This document shows, one piece after another, positions 14,812 through 22,543 of a stretch of DNA of 23,936 bases. The notes under the pieces are model-generated. The model was not told where the DNA came from. It did not search any database and was given only the letters and a program-made list of their open reading frames with translations. The first letter of the stretch is position 1. Each line of letters begins with the position of its first letter. Source of the DNA: Balneolales bacterium. Its GTDB lineage: Bacteria; Bacteroidota; Rhodothermia; Balneolales; Natronogracilivirgulaceae. Made by a program: the position numbers and the translations under genes. Where the stretch lies: contig SLLP01000014.1 in assembly GCA_007133995.1 (NCBI GenBank), positions 1-23,936 on the forward strand. Reading direction: 5' to 3'.

Positions 14812-15861
14812 TCACTCCACAATTTCGTCGTCGGACATCTTGCGGGTGGTTATACGTCCATCCTCTTCAAGCTGCTTGATTTTGCGGATGATACGCTGCT
14901 GTGCATCCTCGACGTCCTTCACATGGACCGGACCGAGCGCCTCCATATCGTCCTTGAGCATATCCACGGCGCGGGTCGACATGTTCTTGAGGAACTTGTT
15001 GGTGAGCTCTTCGCTGACGCCCTTGAGTCCCAGCACCAGGTCCGACTTGTCCATTTCGTTGATGATGATCTGGACGGTGCGGTCGTCGAAGTGGGCAATA
15101 TCCTCGAAGAGGAACATCTGCTTCTTGATCTCTTCCGCGAGCACCGGATCGCGTTCTTCTATGAGCTTGATCACGTTGCGCTCCACGGAGATATTGGCTT
15201 CGTTGAGGATGCTGGCCACCACGGAAGTTCCTCCCTTGACCCGGTCGCCCATGGCATCCACGCCGCCCATCTGCTCCTTGATCACTTCCTCGATCTCCTC
15301 GATTACTTCGGAAGATATCTTGTCCATGGATGCCAGCCGGTAGCTGATCTCCCCCTGGAACTCCTCGTCCAGATGGGAGAGGACTTCCGCCGAGCGCTCC
15401 TTTTTCATCTGGGACAGGATAAGCGCAGCCACCTGGGGGTGCTCATTCTGGATGAAGCTGGCAATCTGCGTGGTTTCACTGGCCTGGAATACGCCGAATG
15501 CGCTTGAGCCGGTTTCCGCTTCCAGTTTGCGGAACATGTTGCCGGCATGTTCATTGCCCAGGGTCGTGGAGAGCACATCCTTGGCAAAGTTCAAGCCGCC
15601 CTCCATGATGTACTGCTTGGCCTGCATCTTTTCGTAAAAATCCCTGTTGACCGCGTCAATAACCTCCGGCTTGACGTTTTTTATCCGTGCTATCTCAAGC
15701 GAAATGGCCTCCACTTCCTCTTCGCGGAGGGTCTTGAGCAGTCTGGATGCGGTTTCCATGCCAAGGGAGATCACCAGCACCGCTGCCTTCCTCACCCCGT
15801 TGAGCTTGCTCACGTCATCCAGGACCACCCCGGTGCTGTTCATTACATCATTCATATCCAT
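14812..15861 (-). CDS. fliG: Flagellar motor switch protein FliG
   Basis: FliG is the rotor subunit that meets the stator. The 349-residue product has three Armadillo-like domains: N (about 20-110, binds FliF), M with the EHPQ motif (140-143), and C with the QMFLFEDI hinge (248-255) and the charged torque helix DDRTVQIIINEMDKSDLVLG (259-278), followed by LKG (279-281). Length and motifs are standard. It begins 6 bases after fliF and ends 7 bases before the fliH ATG. Acidic residues at the C-terminus (RKMSDDEIVE) extend slightly past the usual end. Confidence 0.97.
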   Translation of the reverse strand: MDMNDVMNSTGVVLDDVSKLNGVRKAAVLVISLGMETASRLLKTLREEEVEAISLEIARIKNVKPEVIDAVNRDFYEKMQAKQYIMEGGLNFAKDVLSTTLGNEHAGNMFRKLEAETGSSAFGVFQASETTQIASFIQNEHPQVAALILSQMKKERSAEVLSHLDEEFQGEISYRLASMDKISSEVIEEIEEVIKEQMGGVDAMGDRVKGGTSVVASILNEANISVERNVIKLIEERDPVLAEEIKKQMFLFEDIAHFDDRTVQIIINEMDKSDLVLGLKGVSEELTNKFLKNMSTRAVDMLKDDMEALGPVHVKDVEDAQQRIIRKIKQLEEDGRITTRKMSDDEIVE

Positions 15862-15867
15862 TACTTT

Positions 15868-17511
15868 TTATGCGCTGTCCTCGGCTATCAAGGACCGAAT
15901 CACATTGGCCGCATCCTGTGGATGCATTTCGATGAAATCGCGGATCTCATCGACTACCTGTGCCTTCCCTTCAATCTGCTTGCGGGCTGCCGAACTCAGT
16001 TTGCGGTTGTAAAAATCTTCTTCTTCTTCTGTCATTGTGCCTTCTTCGTCACTTTCCTGGTACTGGTCCTCCGTCAGGGCAATATCCTGTCCCTCCGAAA
16101 GGTCACGGAACAGGACCGGGTACTGTTGCTCGCGGAACCGTTGCGAAATATTGTACATGAGCGCTGCAAAAGCGGCCAGAGCGGCTATGATCAGCACCCA
16201 CCGGAGAATCTGGTTCCAGGGCAGGGGCTGATCCACAAAATGGCCGTGCGGGTCCGCCGACGGGTCAAAAAACTGCCGCTGCGTTATGGTGATGATGTCG
16301 CCGCGGTCTCCGTTTATCCCCAGCGCCGATGCCACCACGCTCCTGAGTTCGTCAAGCTCCTCCTCGGTGTAGGGCTCATGGGCGACCATGGTGTTGCCGG
16401 TGTCGTCGCGCTGCGTGGACTGCTTGTGGTTGAGCAGGACCGACGCGGTAATTCTCCCGATATCCCCCTGCGGTTTTTCAAACAGCTCGCGGATGGTGTT
16501 GACCTCGTAGTTTCGGGTCTGAATCGTGCTTTCGTTGTTTCTTGAACTGCTCAGGGATGTTTCACCGCGCATCTGGACTGGCGTGAACTCGTCTATGGGT
16601 ACCAGGTGGAAGGATTCGTCACTGTTGGATTCGGAACGTCTTTCCTCGGAAATGATGACCCTGCTGTCGGGATCAATGAGGTCCGATTCCCGGATGAGTT
16701 TTTCAAAATCGTGTTCCACGGCCACGCGCAGTACACTGTTGCCCGGACCCAGCACGCGGTCGAGCATGGACTGACCCCGCTCGGTCAGGTAGGATTCGGA
16801 TTTCTGGCGCAGCTGCATCTGCATAGAACCGGAAGCCAGCGCCGAACCGGCGTGCATCTCCTCGGTAAGGCGGTTGCCGTTCTGGTCCAGAATAGTGATG
16901 GCATCCGTTTCCAGCCCCTCCACGCTTCCGGCAACCAGGGCGGTCATCCCCTGCACCTGCGCCTGGTTAAGGGTGCGGCCCCTGGCGAGATTGACCATGA
17001 TGGATGCCGAGGCATCAACGGTCGTCCGCTGGAAGGGGGTCCGCTCCGGCAGCACCAGATGCACACGCGCATGTTCTATCTGCTCCAGACTGCTTATGGA
17101 ACGGGCCAGTTCGCCTTCCAGCGCCCGCTGCTTGTTGACCCGCTGCATGAAATCGGTCATGCCCAGGGCGTTTTCATCAAACAATTCGTAGCCCCGGAAA
17201 TCGGAGTGGTTCAGACTGACCGAGGCCAGTTTCATCCGCAACTCATCCACCCGGTTCCTGGGTACGTAAATGGACCGGCCGCCGTCACCCACCCGGTACG
17301 AAATTCCATGTTCCTCAAGCTCCTCCACAATCTCGCGCGCCGAATCCCCGGGCAGGGAACCAAACAGCAGGGCATAGTCCGGCTTGAGCGTCATATAGAA
17401 CACCGTGCCCAAAAACAGAAGAAGTCCCAGCGTCAGCAGCCCGAATATGGTCTTTTGTGCGGCGCTGAGCGGTTCAAGAAATGATCGGATTGACTCGGAA
17501 ATACTTCCCAT
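15868..17511 (-). CDS. fliF: Flagellar MS-ring protein FliF
   Basis: FliF builds the MS-ring in the inner membrane, the first structure assembled. The 547-residue product has membrane helices at about 22-41 and 439-455 with a large periplasmic region between. That region includes the ring-building motif (MQRVNKQRALEGELARSI, IEHARVHLVLPERTPF) typical of FliF/SctJ. The C-terminal cytoplasmic tail ends in the FliG-binding helix (VDEIRDFIEMHPQDAANVIR), preceded by a strongly acidic stretch (EDFYN, EEEED). Length is normal. It sits between fliE and fliG in the standard order. Confidence 0.97.
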   Translation of the reverse strand: MGSISESIRSFLEPLSAAQKTIFGLLTLGLLLFLGTVFYMTLKPDYALLFGSLPGDSAREIVEELEEHGISYRVGDGGRSIYVPRNRVDELRMKLASVSLNHSDFRGYELFDENALGMTDFMQRVNKQRALEGELARSISSLEQIEHARVHLVLPERTPFQRTTVDASASIMVNLARGRTLNQAQVQGMTALVAGSVEGLETDAITILDQNGNRLTEEMHAGSALASGSMQMQLRQKSESYLTERGQSMLDRVLGPGNSVLRVAVEHDFEKLIRESDLIDPDSRVIISEERRSESNSDESFHLVPIDEFTPVQMRGETSLSSSRNNESTIQTRNYEVNTIRELFEKPQGDIGRITASVLLNHKQSTQRDDTGNTMVAHEPYTEEELDELRSVVASALGINGDRGDIITITQRQFFDPSADPHGHFVDQPLPWNQILRWVLIIAALAAFAALMYNISQRFREQQYPVLFRDLSEGQDIALTEDQYQESDEEGTMTEEEEDFYNRKLSSAARKQIEGKAQVVDEIRDFIEMHPQDAANVIRSLIAEDSA

Positions 17512-17526
17512 GATTCACACCTGTGT

Positions 17527-17835
17527 TTAGACTTGCATCCGGCTGATTTCCTGATAGGTCTCAATGGCTTTGTTGCGCATCTCGACCATCAGCTGAAAAC
17601 TCAACTGTGCACGCTGCATATTGATCATGACCTCATGGACATTCTCGGTTTTTCCGGCAACGAAATCCTGGATGCCCTGTTCCGATGTTTTCATGGTCTG
17701 GTCCACGGAGTTGACGGCACGCGTCAGCATCTTACCGAAACTGTCGCCGGTACCGGCCGCGGACACCTCGGGCCGGCGCAGGCCGGTCTCCATTTCAAAT
17801 GGCTTTATCCCTTTGATTTCAATTGGGCTGCTCAT
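17527..17835 (-). CDS. fliE: Flagellar hook-basal body complex protein FliE
   Basis: FliE connects the MS-ring to the rod and is one of the first exported subunits. The 102-residue product matches the family in length and carries a central FGKMLTRAVNSVDQ segment (33-46) and the conserved C-terminus SFQLMVEMRNKAIETYQEIS followed by RMQV. Its gene lies 15 bases before fliF and just after a small unassigned gene, in the flgB-flgC-fliE-fliF order found in many phyla. Confidence 0.95.
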   Translation of the reverse strand: MSSPIEIKGIKPFEMETGLRRPEVSAAGTGDSFGKMLTRAVNSVDQTMKTSEQGIQDFVAGKTENVHEVMINMQRAQLSFQLMVEMRNKAIETYQEISRMQV

Positions 17836-17857
17836 GATTATCCCCTTGCTGTTGGTA

Positions 17858-18085
17858 TCAGATTAATGTGTCGATATGGCGGCCGCGGCCGGCGAGCGTC
17901 TGATGTTGCATCTCGCCATTGCCACTGTAGAAACTGATCTGCTTGACATCCGCGAATTCCTTGCGGATCATGCGGGTTTCTTCGTCGGTCAGTTTCGGGG
18001 GTGCGGCGGCTGAAGCGGCTTTCCTGAGACTTTTTGAACGGTCCATATCCTGGACGGGAAGATGTTGTAACGGTGATACGTGCAT
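17858..18085 (-). CDS. Small protein of unknown function between flgC and fliE
   Basis: A 75-residue ORF fits exactly between flgC (24 bases) and fliE (22 bases) on the same strand, which supports it as a real gene. I do not recognise a family. It has a basic Ala-rich start (MDRSKSLRKAASAAAPP), a short predicted helix LTDEETRMIRKEF, then VKQISFYSGNGEM and the tail GRGRHIDTLI. No signal peptide, membrane helix or Cys is present. Met14 (at 18046) is an alternative start; neither has a clear ribosome binding site. The tail resembles that of the small ORF after fliA (319-567). Its place among rod genes suggests a flagellar assembly role, but that is inference. Confidence 0.7.
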   Translation of the reverse strand: MHVSPLQHLPVQDMDRSKSLRKAASAAAPPKLTDEETRMIRKEFADVKQISFYSGNGEMQHQTLAGRGRHIDTLI

Positions 18086-18109
18086 GACTGACGGTATTTA
18101 CGGTTCCGT

Positions 18110-18610
18110 TTATAGTTCAAGTGATCGTTTGATGATCTGCTTTTCCGCTTCAATGGCGCTCAGGTTGGCTTCATAAAGCCGGTTGGCACTCACGAGCTGC
18201 GTCATTTCGCGGATCAGATCAACATCCGGGTAGCGGACCATGCCATTCTCGTCGGCATCCGGATGGTTGGGGTCAAATTCGTGCCGGAAGTTATCGGCTT
18301 CCACAATAGTGGCTGACGGACCCAGGTTGCTTCGGGTCATGCCTTGGTTGCCGGATGACACACCGGGCGAGAGATGTTCCGGACGGGATCTTTTTAGTGT
18401 CGAGATACTGTCCAGAAGCACCCGCTGGAAGTCCTGCCGGTTGCCGGTGTCCGTCTGGACGGACTGCGGACGGAACACCTGCGCCGAGCCCTCCGGAGCC
18501 GAGGTCCCGGCATTGGCAATATTGTTCGTTGCGGCAGCAATTTTTTCCCGCTGCACCGACAGGCCCTGTGAGGCCGTCTGAAAAGATGAAAAAATTCGTT
18601 CAGGTAACAT
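18110..18610 (-). CDS. flgC: Flagellar proximal rod protein FlgC
   Basis: FlgC is a rod subunit. The 166-residue product has the N-terminal helix and signature SQGLSVQREKIAAATNNIAN (residues 14-33), a middle region with FRPQSV, and the C-terminal MVRYPDVDLIREMTQLVSAN followed by RLYEANLSAIEAEKQIIKRS, typical of FlgC. The NxxNI-AN core continues as AGTSAPEG instead of the common TTRTPEG. Length is slightly above the usual 135-150, due to the middle insert around residues 70-105. It follows flgB by 21 bases. Confidence 0.95.
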   Translation of the reverse strand: MLPERIFSSFQTASQGLSVQREKIAAATNNIANAGTSAPEGSAQVFRPQSVQTDTGNRQDFQRVLLDSISTLKRSRPEHLSPGVSSGNQGMTRSNLGPSATIVEADNFRHEFDPNHPDADENGMVRYPDVDLIREMTQLVSANRLYEANLSAIEAEKQIIKRSLEL

Positions 18611-18631
18611 GGGTCAGGTTATCTGTTCCGG

Positions 18632-18976
18632 TTAGCGGTTGATGCCGGTTATTCCCATTCGCAGCATGTCGAAATGGTGGCGGAGCGATCGGGTAAGCAC
18701 ATTCACCCGGATCTGCGTGTCTGTCATTTCCAGAAGTTCGTCCTCCAGGACCGGCTTGCGGTCGGTTTCCTCGATGGAAGGGGTGACCGTATTCATTTTC
18801 CGTACGCCGCCGTTGGCCTGGGCCCGCTGCAACTCATCCTCGAACCGCACATCCAGCTTCCGGTAGCCCGGAGTATCCAGGTTCGCAATATTGGAGGAGG
18901 TCATCTTCTGCCGCAAAGTCATGGCGTCCATAGCCCTGCCCATCAGCATCGAATGTTGGTCGTCAATAAGTTTCAT
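18632..18976 (-). CDS. flgB: Flagellar proximal rod protein FlgB
   Basis: FlgB is the most proximal rod subunit. The 114-residue product has LRQKMTSSNIANLDTPGYRK (21-40), the rod signature, then LDVRFEDELQRA, and a C-terminal helix with TDTQIRVNVLTRSLRHHFDM, followed by LRMGI. It is somewhat shorter than many FlgB proteins (about 130). It is the first gene of the minus-strand flagellar operon; a sigma-54 promoter lies about 150 bases upstream, giving a predicted leader of about 140 bases. No clear Shine-Dalgarno precedes the ATG. Confidence 0.95.
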   Translation of the reverse strand: MKLIDDQHSMLMGRAMDAMTLRQKMTSSNIANLDTPGYRKLDVRFEDELQRAQANGGVRKMNTVTPSIEETDRKPVLEDELLEMTDTQIRVNVLTRSLRHHFDMLRMGITGINR

Positions 18977-19395
18977 CTGTTTTAAAATAAATTGGATTCA
19001 AGCGCTCACATGCAATTCCATGACCGTTTTTAAATCATGCTCTTGTGTGTCGGGTTGCCGTCATGGGCATTTCATCGCCGTCTTATTTCCGTCTGATTGT
19101 CGGTTTTCTGGTTTCAAGCGGTATACAGCAACTGCCGTGCCATATTAAAAAAAAGCCTCTCATTCTATTTCCGGAGTGTTTATATTCCGGCGGTGCAACA
19201 GAAAATGTCCCCGGCATGGCATTTTTTTCCCTCCCCACGAAAATATTTAAGTATTGCACCTGGCCGACTGATAACTGTTGCAGTATTTGTGATATGGCAG
19301 TAGTCATATCCCTCCGCTTAGCCGTATTTATGATAACGGAAAAACAGTAAATCAATGAACTGTGTGGTTTTATTACGTTTTTATTTACTACATTC
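18977..19395. other. Divergent intergenic region between flgB and the histidine kinase gene
   Basis: This 419-base, AT-richer stretch separates the minus-strand flagellar operon from the plus-strand kinase. It contains the sigma-54 promoter at 19127-19142. Upstream of that promoter lies a short inverted pair CCGGA (19171-19175) / TCCGG (19186-19190), overlapping a TTCCGG direct repeat, at a distance where an enhancer-binding activator site could be. A short A-run lies at 19147-19154 and a T-run near 19219. ORFs in both directions cross the region but have no recognisable features. No tRNA or terminator is seen. Confidence 0.6.
19127..19142 (-). promoter_or_regulatory. Sigma-54 (RpoN) promoter of the flgB flagellar operon
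   Basis: On the minus strand the sequence TGGCACG-GCAG-TTGCT matches the RpoN consensus TGGCACG-N4-TTGCW at every core position, with correct spacing between the -24 GG and -12 GC. It lies in the non-coding divergent region and points at flgB, with a predicted transcription start near 19116, about 140 bases before the flgB ATG. Genes with this promoter need an NtrC-type activator; none is in the window. Confidence 0.82.
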
Positions 19396-19401
19396 GTGAA
19401 C

Positions 19402-20454
19402 ATGCCCTTTGAACACCTCCTGACCCGGGCCGGTGCAGGCTTTGAATCTATTGCAACCGGAGACATTCCCGGCCAGGACCATGACAAGCAGGAAATGGAA
19501 GCTGCCCGACTCTCGCTCAGCGACTTGCGTTTTCTCCTGGATCGCTATCCTCTCCCGGCCTTTGTTACCAATGCCGGCGATGAGACCATCCTGGCTGTCA
19601 ACTCATACGCTGCCAGCGACTTCCCCGGCAACCACATTGCCGGCAAACAGCTTTCCGGCATACTCTGCTACCGGCAAAATACCGGCAACCTGCCGGACTT
19701 GGCCTATTTCGACAGATCCTGGCTGGTCATGGAGCGCGGCATTTTCCAGTGGGGTGAAACGGCGTGCCACCTTGTGCTGCTTAAACCGTTCCCCGGCCTG
19801 CCGAGCCCGAAAGAAGCGCAAAATGCACGGGACATGGCTGCCCTGGTGCTCCACCGGCTCCGCTCGCCCATGACGGGTATGCAGGGTTACATCGATATGC
19901 TGGCCGACGAATCAGACTCGGAGATGACCCGCAAGCGGGTGGAAAAACTGGGCTCCGGCATGGAGCAGCTCAACGCCATGCTCGATGAACTGGAATCATT
20001 GTTCACGCTGGACCGGGAGTACAAGCCGGTGAATATCCGTATCGAATCCGTTGTGCTTGACCTGATCGGCGAAATGGATGAAGCGGATGCAAAACGGATA
20101 CAGTTCCGCAAGGAAAAAGAGAGCCGGATGATCCGGGGGAACCGGGAGAAGCTGGAACGGCTGCTCAAGCTGCTTCTCACCAATGCCCTGGAGCACCCGA
20201 GCGGGAAAAACTTTCCGGTCGTCATCACCACAGACTCCCCTTTGAGAATCAGCATCACCAATTATGGCGATCCCGTCCCGGAGCATATCCGTTCCAGGAT
20301 GTTTTACCCGTTCGTCACCGACAAGGCCCAACATATGGGACTGGGCCTGAGCCTGGCCTGCCAGATTTCCCGTCAGATGGGCATTACCGTCGTCCCGGCC
20401 GGCAATTCCGCGGAAAGCGGCATCACATTCAGCCTGCTGCTGCCTCCCAACTGA
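19402..20454 (+). CDS. Soluble PAS-type sensor histidine kinase (AtoS/FlrB/FleS-like)
   Basis: The 350-residue product has no membrane segment. Residues about 41-128 look like a small PAS-type sensor domain (FLLDRYPLPAFVTN). The dimerisation helix holds His151 in LVLHRLRSPMTGMQGYIDML. The ATPase domain has the N-box LLLTNALEHPSGK (Asn261), a G1 box that reads TNYGDPVPEH with Asn in place of the common Asp, an F box FYPFVTDKA, and G2 GLGLSLA (313-319). The likely partner is a response regulator outside the window. It is divergent from flgB and its sigma-54 promoter, which suggests control of flagellar genes. A GTG at 19396 is an alternative start. No clear ribosome binding site is seen. Confidence 0.85.
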   Translation: MPFEHLLTRAGAGFESIATGDIPGQDHDKQEMEAARLSLSDLRFLLDRYPLPAFVTNAGDETILAVNSYAASDFPGNHIAGKQLSGILCYRQNTGNLPDLAYFDRSWLVMERGIFQWGETACHLVLLKPFPGLPSPKEAQNARDMAALVLHRLRSPMTGMQGYIDMLADESDSEMTRKRVEKLGSGMEQLNAMLDELESLFTLDREYKPVNIRIESVVLDLIGEMDEADAKRIQFRKEKESRMIRGNREKLERLLKLLLTNALEHPSGKNFPVVITTDSPLRISITNYGDPVPEHIRSRMFYPFVTDKAQHMGLGLSLACQISRQMGITVVPAGNSAESGITFSLLLPPN

Positions 20455-20469
20455 CCAATACCGGTAACG

Positions 20470-20541
20470 GCAGCACATGCCGCACAAGCAGCACATGCCG
20501 CACATGCCGCACAAGCAGCACATGCAGCGCATGCAGCGCAT
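20470..20541 (+). repeat. 9-bp tandem repeat in the kinase-cheY gap
   Basis: Eight 9-base units (GCAGCACAT, GCCGCACAA, GCCGCACAT and GCAGCGCAT variants) lie in the 115-base gap between the convergent kinase and cheY genes. In the kinase frame, past its TGA, they stay open and read Ala-Ala-His/Gln repeats. The open stretch is 44 codons and ends at TAA 20587-20589. It could be neutral slippage sequence or a remnant of a C-terminal extension. Confidence 0.75.
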
Positions 20542-20569
20542 GCCGCCAACCACCGCCGCGCCGCTCCCC

Positions 20570-20950
20570 TCAAGCCACCATGCCCGTAATGCGGTTGATC
20601 TCCTGCTTTATCTCCTCCGGGGTGAACGGCTTGTGCACGAACGAAGCACCCAGTTTATAAAAACTGGCAATACGCTGCTCGTTGCTCTCCGTGGACACGA
20701 TGAGCACGGGAATATCCCGCGTCTCCGGATTGCTGCGCACATGGTTGAGCATCTCCATGCCGTCCATTACCGGCATGTTGATATCTATGAGCAGCAGATC
20801 GATCCAGTGCTCGTCCAGCAGGGCCAGCCCCTCCTTTCCGTTAGAGGCTTCGTGGATGCTGTCAATCCCGATGCCACACATCGTGAGCGTCCGGATGATC
20901 ATTTTTCTCATGACGGCGCTGTCATCAACAACAAGGATATTCAGGTTCAT
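20570..20950 (-). CDS. cheY: CheY-type response regulator
   Basis: A stand-alone receiver domain of 126 residues. It has the acidic pair Asp9/Asp10 (VVDDS), the phosphorylated Asp56 in LLLIDINMPVMDG, Thr/Ser in VSTES and Lys in HKPFTPEE, so all active-site residues are present. CheY-P normally binds the flagellar switch. It is the last gene of the chemotaxis operon, 30 bases after cheB, with a good ribosome binding site (AAAGGA about 8 bases before ATG). A close paralog lies at 22533-22922. Which of the two acts on the motor cannot be told from sequence; the name cheY is by context. Confidence 0.88.
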   Translation of the reverse strand: MNLNILVVDDSAVMRKMIIRTLTMCGIGIDSIHEASNGKEGLALLDEHWIDLLLIDINMPVMDGMEMLNHVRSNPETRDIPVLIVSTESNEQRIASFYKLGASFVHKPFTPEEIKQEINRITGMVA

Positions 20951-20980
20951 AATCTTTTCCTTTCACGGTTTTTCATTCAC

Positions 20981-22069
20981 TCAGGTGATATCTGCCGACA
21001 TCTGGCCTTTTGCAATCTGCTTGAGGATGCCGGCAGGTATTCCCTGCAGAGGTGTGACTTCGGAGGCGGCACCCACCCGGATGGCCTCTTTGGGCATTCC
21101 GAAAACAACGGAAGTGGCCTCATCCTGGACGATATTGTAGGATCCGGCCTCCTTCATGGCCAGCATGCCCCTTGCGCCGTCAGCTCCCATCCCCGTCATC
21201 AGCACCCCGGTGGCATTGACGCCGGCCGAGGTGGCCACCGAATGGAAAAGGACATCGACGCTGGGACGCTGGTGATGCACCGGCGGACCCTGTTTTATGC
21301 GTACATAGTAATTGGCACCGCTTTTCTCCACTAGCATATGGTAGTTGCCCGGGGCGAGCAGCGCCAGGCCCGGCACCAGCCGGTCACGGTCGCGCGCCTC
21401 ACGCACCTCAATGCGGCAGATCTGGTTCAGGCGCTCGGCAAACGTGGCGGTGAACACCGGCGGCATGTGCTGCACCATGGCAATACCCGGCGTATCCGCC
21501 GGCAGGGCCGTCAGCACAGCTTCAATGGCACGGGTGCCCCCCGTGGATGCACCCATGGCAATGATCTTGCTGGTCGTGTGGATGAGTCCCGTTCTCGGCA
21601 CCACCGTCTCGTGCACTGGCGCTGCTCCGGTGCCGGGACCCCTGGTCTGTGGTGCCGGGCGTGTCGCAACCCGGTCAAAACGCGCATGCGACGCGGCCCT
21701 CACCGCTTTTATGATCTGGATGGATATGTTTTGCGTGGAATAGGCCGACCCCGGCTTGCAGATCACGTCAACAGCCCCCAGCCGCAAAGCCTGCAGGGCG
21801 TTTTCACTGTTTTTCGGGGTCAGCGAACTCACGACCACCACCGGCATCGGATAGTGCTTCATCAGTTTGGCAAGAAAGGAAAGGCCGTCCATCCGCGGCA
21901 TCTCCAGATCCAGGGTCAGCACATCCGGCTTTAGCGCAACGATCTTGTCCCTCGCCGCATAGGGATCAATGGCCGTACCCACCACTTCGATGTCCTTCTG
22001 ACGGTTCAACTCCTCCGTAAGGATCTTGCGCACCAGCGCCGAATCATCCACAACCAGTACTTTGATCAT
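20981..22069 (-). CDS. cheB: Chemotaxis protein-glutamate methylesterase/deamidase CheB
   Basis: CheB removes methyl groups from chemoreceptors when phosphorylated. The 362-residue product has an N-terminal receiver domain with Asp8/Asp9 and phosphorylation site Asp54 (LTLDLEMPRMDG), a variable linker (about 130-165), and a C-terminal methylesterase domain with the catalytic triad Ser175 (GASTGG), His201 (VQHMP) and Asp297 (GMGADGA). All residues are intact and the length is normal. It follows cheX by 6 bases. The linker is Pro/Thr rich. Confidence 0.97.
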   Translation of the reverse strand: MIKVLVVDDSALVRKILTEELNRQKDIEVVGTAIDPYAARDKIVALKPDVLTLDLEMPRMDGLSFLAKLMKHYPMPVVVVSSLTPKNSENALQALRLGAVDVICKPGSAYSTQNISIQIIKAVRAASHARFDRVATRPAPQTRGPGTGAAPVHETVVPRTGLIHTTSKIIAMGASTGGTRAIEAVLTALPADTPGIAMVQHMPPVFTATFAERLNQICRIEVREARDRDRLVPGLALLAPGNYHMLVEKSGANYYVRIKQGPPVHHQRPSVDVLFHSVATSAGVNATGVLMTGMGADGARGMLAMKEAGSYNIVQDEATSVVFGMPKEAIRVGAASEVTPLQGIPAGILKQIAKGQMSADIT

Positions 22070-22075
22070 GACATC

Positions 22076-22543
22076 TCATTTTTTCAGGTAAAAGAGAACA
22101 ATATCGGCATGGCCTTCGTCGAGATGGACATGCACGGGCCCGACCTTTTCCATGCCATGAAAACGTGCGTGCGGATCCTCGGCGGCGCCGACAATGCCCG
22201 GCGGACGGATATAGCTGATCTTTTCGCCGTCCGAAAAGTGCGGGATGATGTTCCCGCAGACAATATTCGCAATTTCACAGAGCGCGCCCTGCTTCTGGTC
22301 CGTTGTGGCGTCATCACTGCCCAGCATGTTGACAGCGATCGCATCCACCAGATCGGCATTGGAACGGATCACCATGCCGCCGTCCGAAGCTCCGTCAAAT
22401 GTCACCAGGGCGGTCATGCAGCTTTCATCCATGTCGTGGCCGTCCCCGGCAATTTCATCCTCGTCGAGTGGAAACATGTAGCACATCATTTCAAAAGTCC
22501 TGATGGCTGATTCGTAAATTATTTCTTTCAGATCATTGTTCAT
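22076..22543 (-). CDS. cheX: CheX-family CheY-P phosphatase
   Basis: The 155-residue product has the CheC/CheX fold pattern: a beta segment with GGMVIRSNADLVDAIAVNML followed by a helix GALCEIANIVCGN, in which Glu90 and Asn93 form the E-x-x-N phosphatase motif. CheX enzymes remove phosphate from CheY-P. Only one E-x-x-N helix is visible, which fits CheX more than two-site CheC. It overlaps the preceding response-regulator gene by 11 bases and precedes cheB by 6, so it is likely in the same transcript. The exact subfamily (CheX or single-site CheC) is not certain. Confidence 0.82.
   Translation of the reverse strand: MNNDLKEIIYESAIRTFEMMCYMFPLDEDEIAGDGHDMDESCMTALVTFDGASDGGMVIRSNADLVDAIAVNMLGSDDATTDQKQGALCEIANIVCGNIIPHFSDGEKISYIRPPGIVGAAEDPHARFHGMEKVGPVHVHLDEGHADIVLFYLKK

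Noticed and set aside
14466..14822. TTG start for fliH at 14822
   Set aside because: The ATG at 14804 avoids the overlap with fliG, has a GGAG before it and gives a normal FliH start.
19083..19487. 134-residue minus-strand ORF crossing the divergent region
   Set aside because: It overlaps the kinase start and contains the sigma-54 promoter, with no recognisable motif and an ordinary composition for chance ORFs.
20455..20569. CRISPR-like array
   Set aside because: The units are 9 bases, contiguous and without spacers; no cas genes are present.
20373..20573. Minus-strand ORF with ACAACA-type Cys/Ala repeats and a plus-strand ORF of His/Lys/Met/Pro repeats
   Set aside because: Both are products of the 9-bp tandem repeat read in other frames and run into the kinase or cheY genes.
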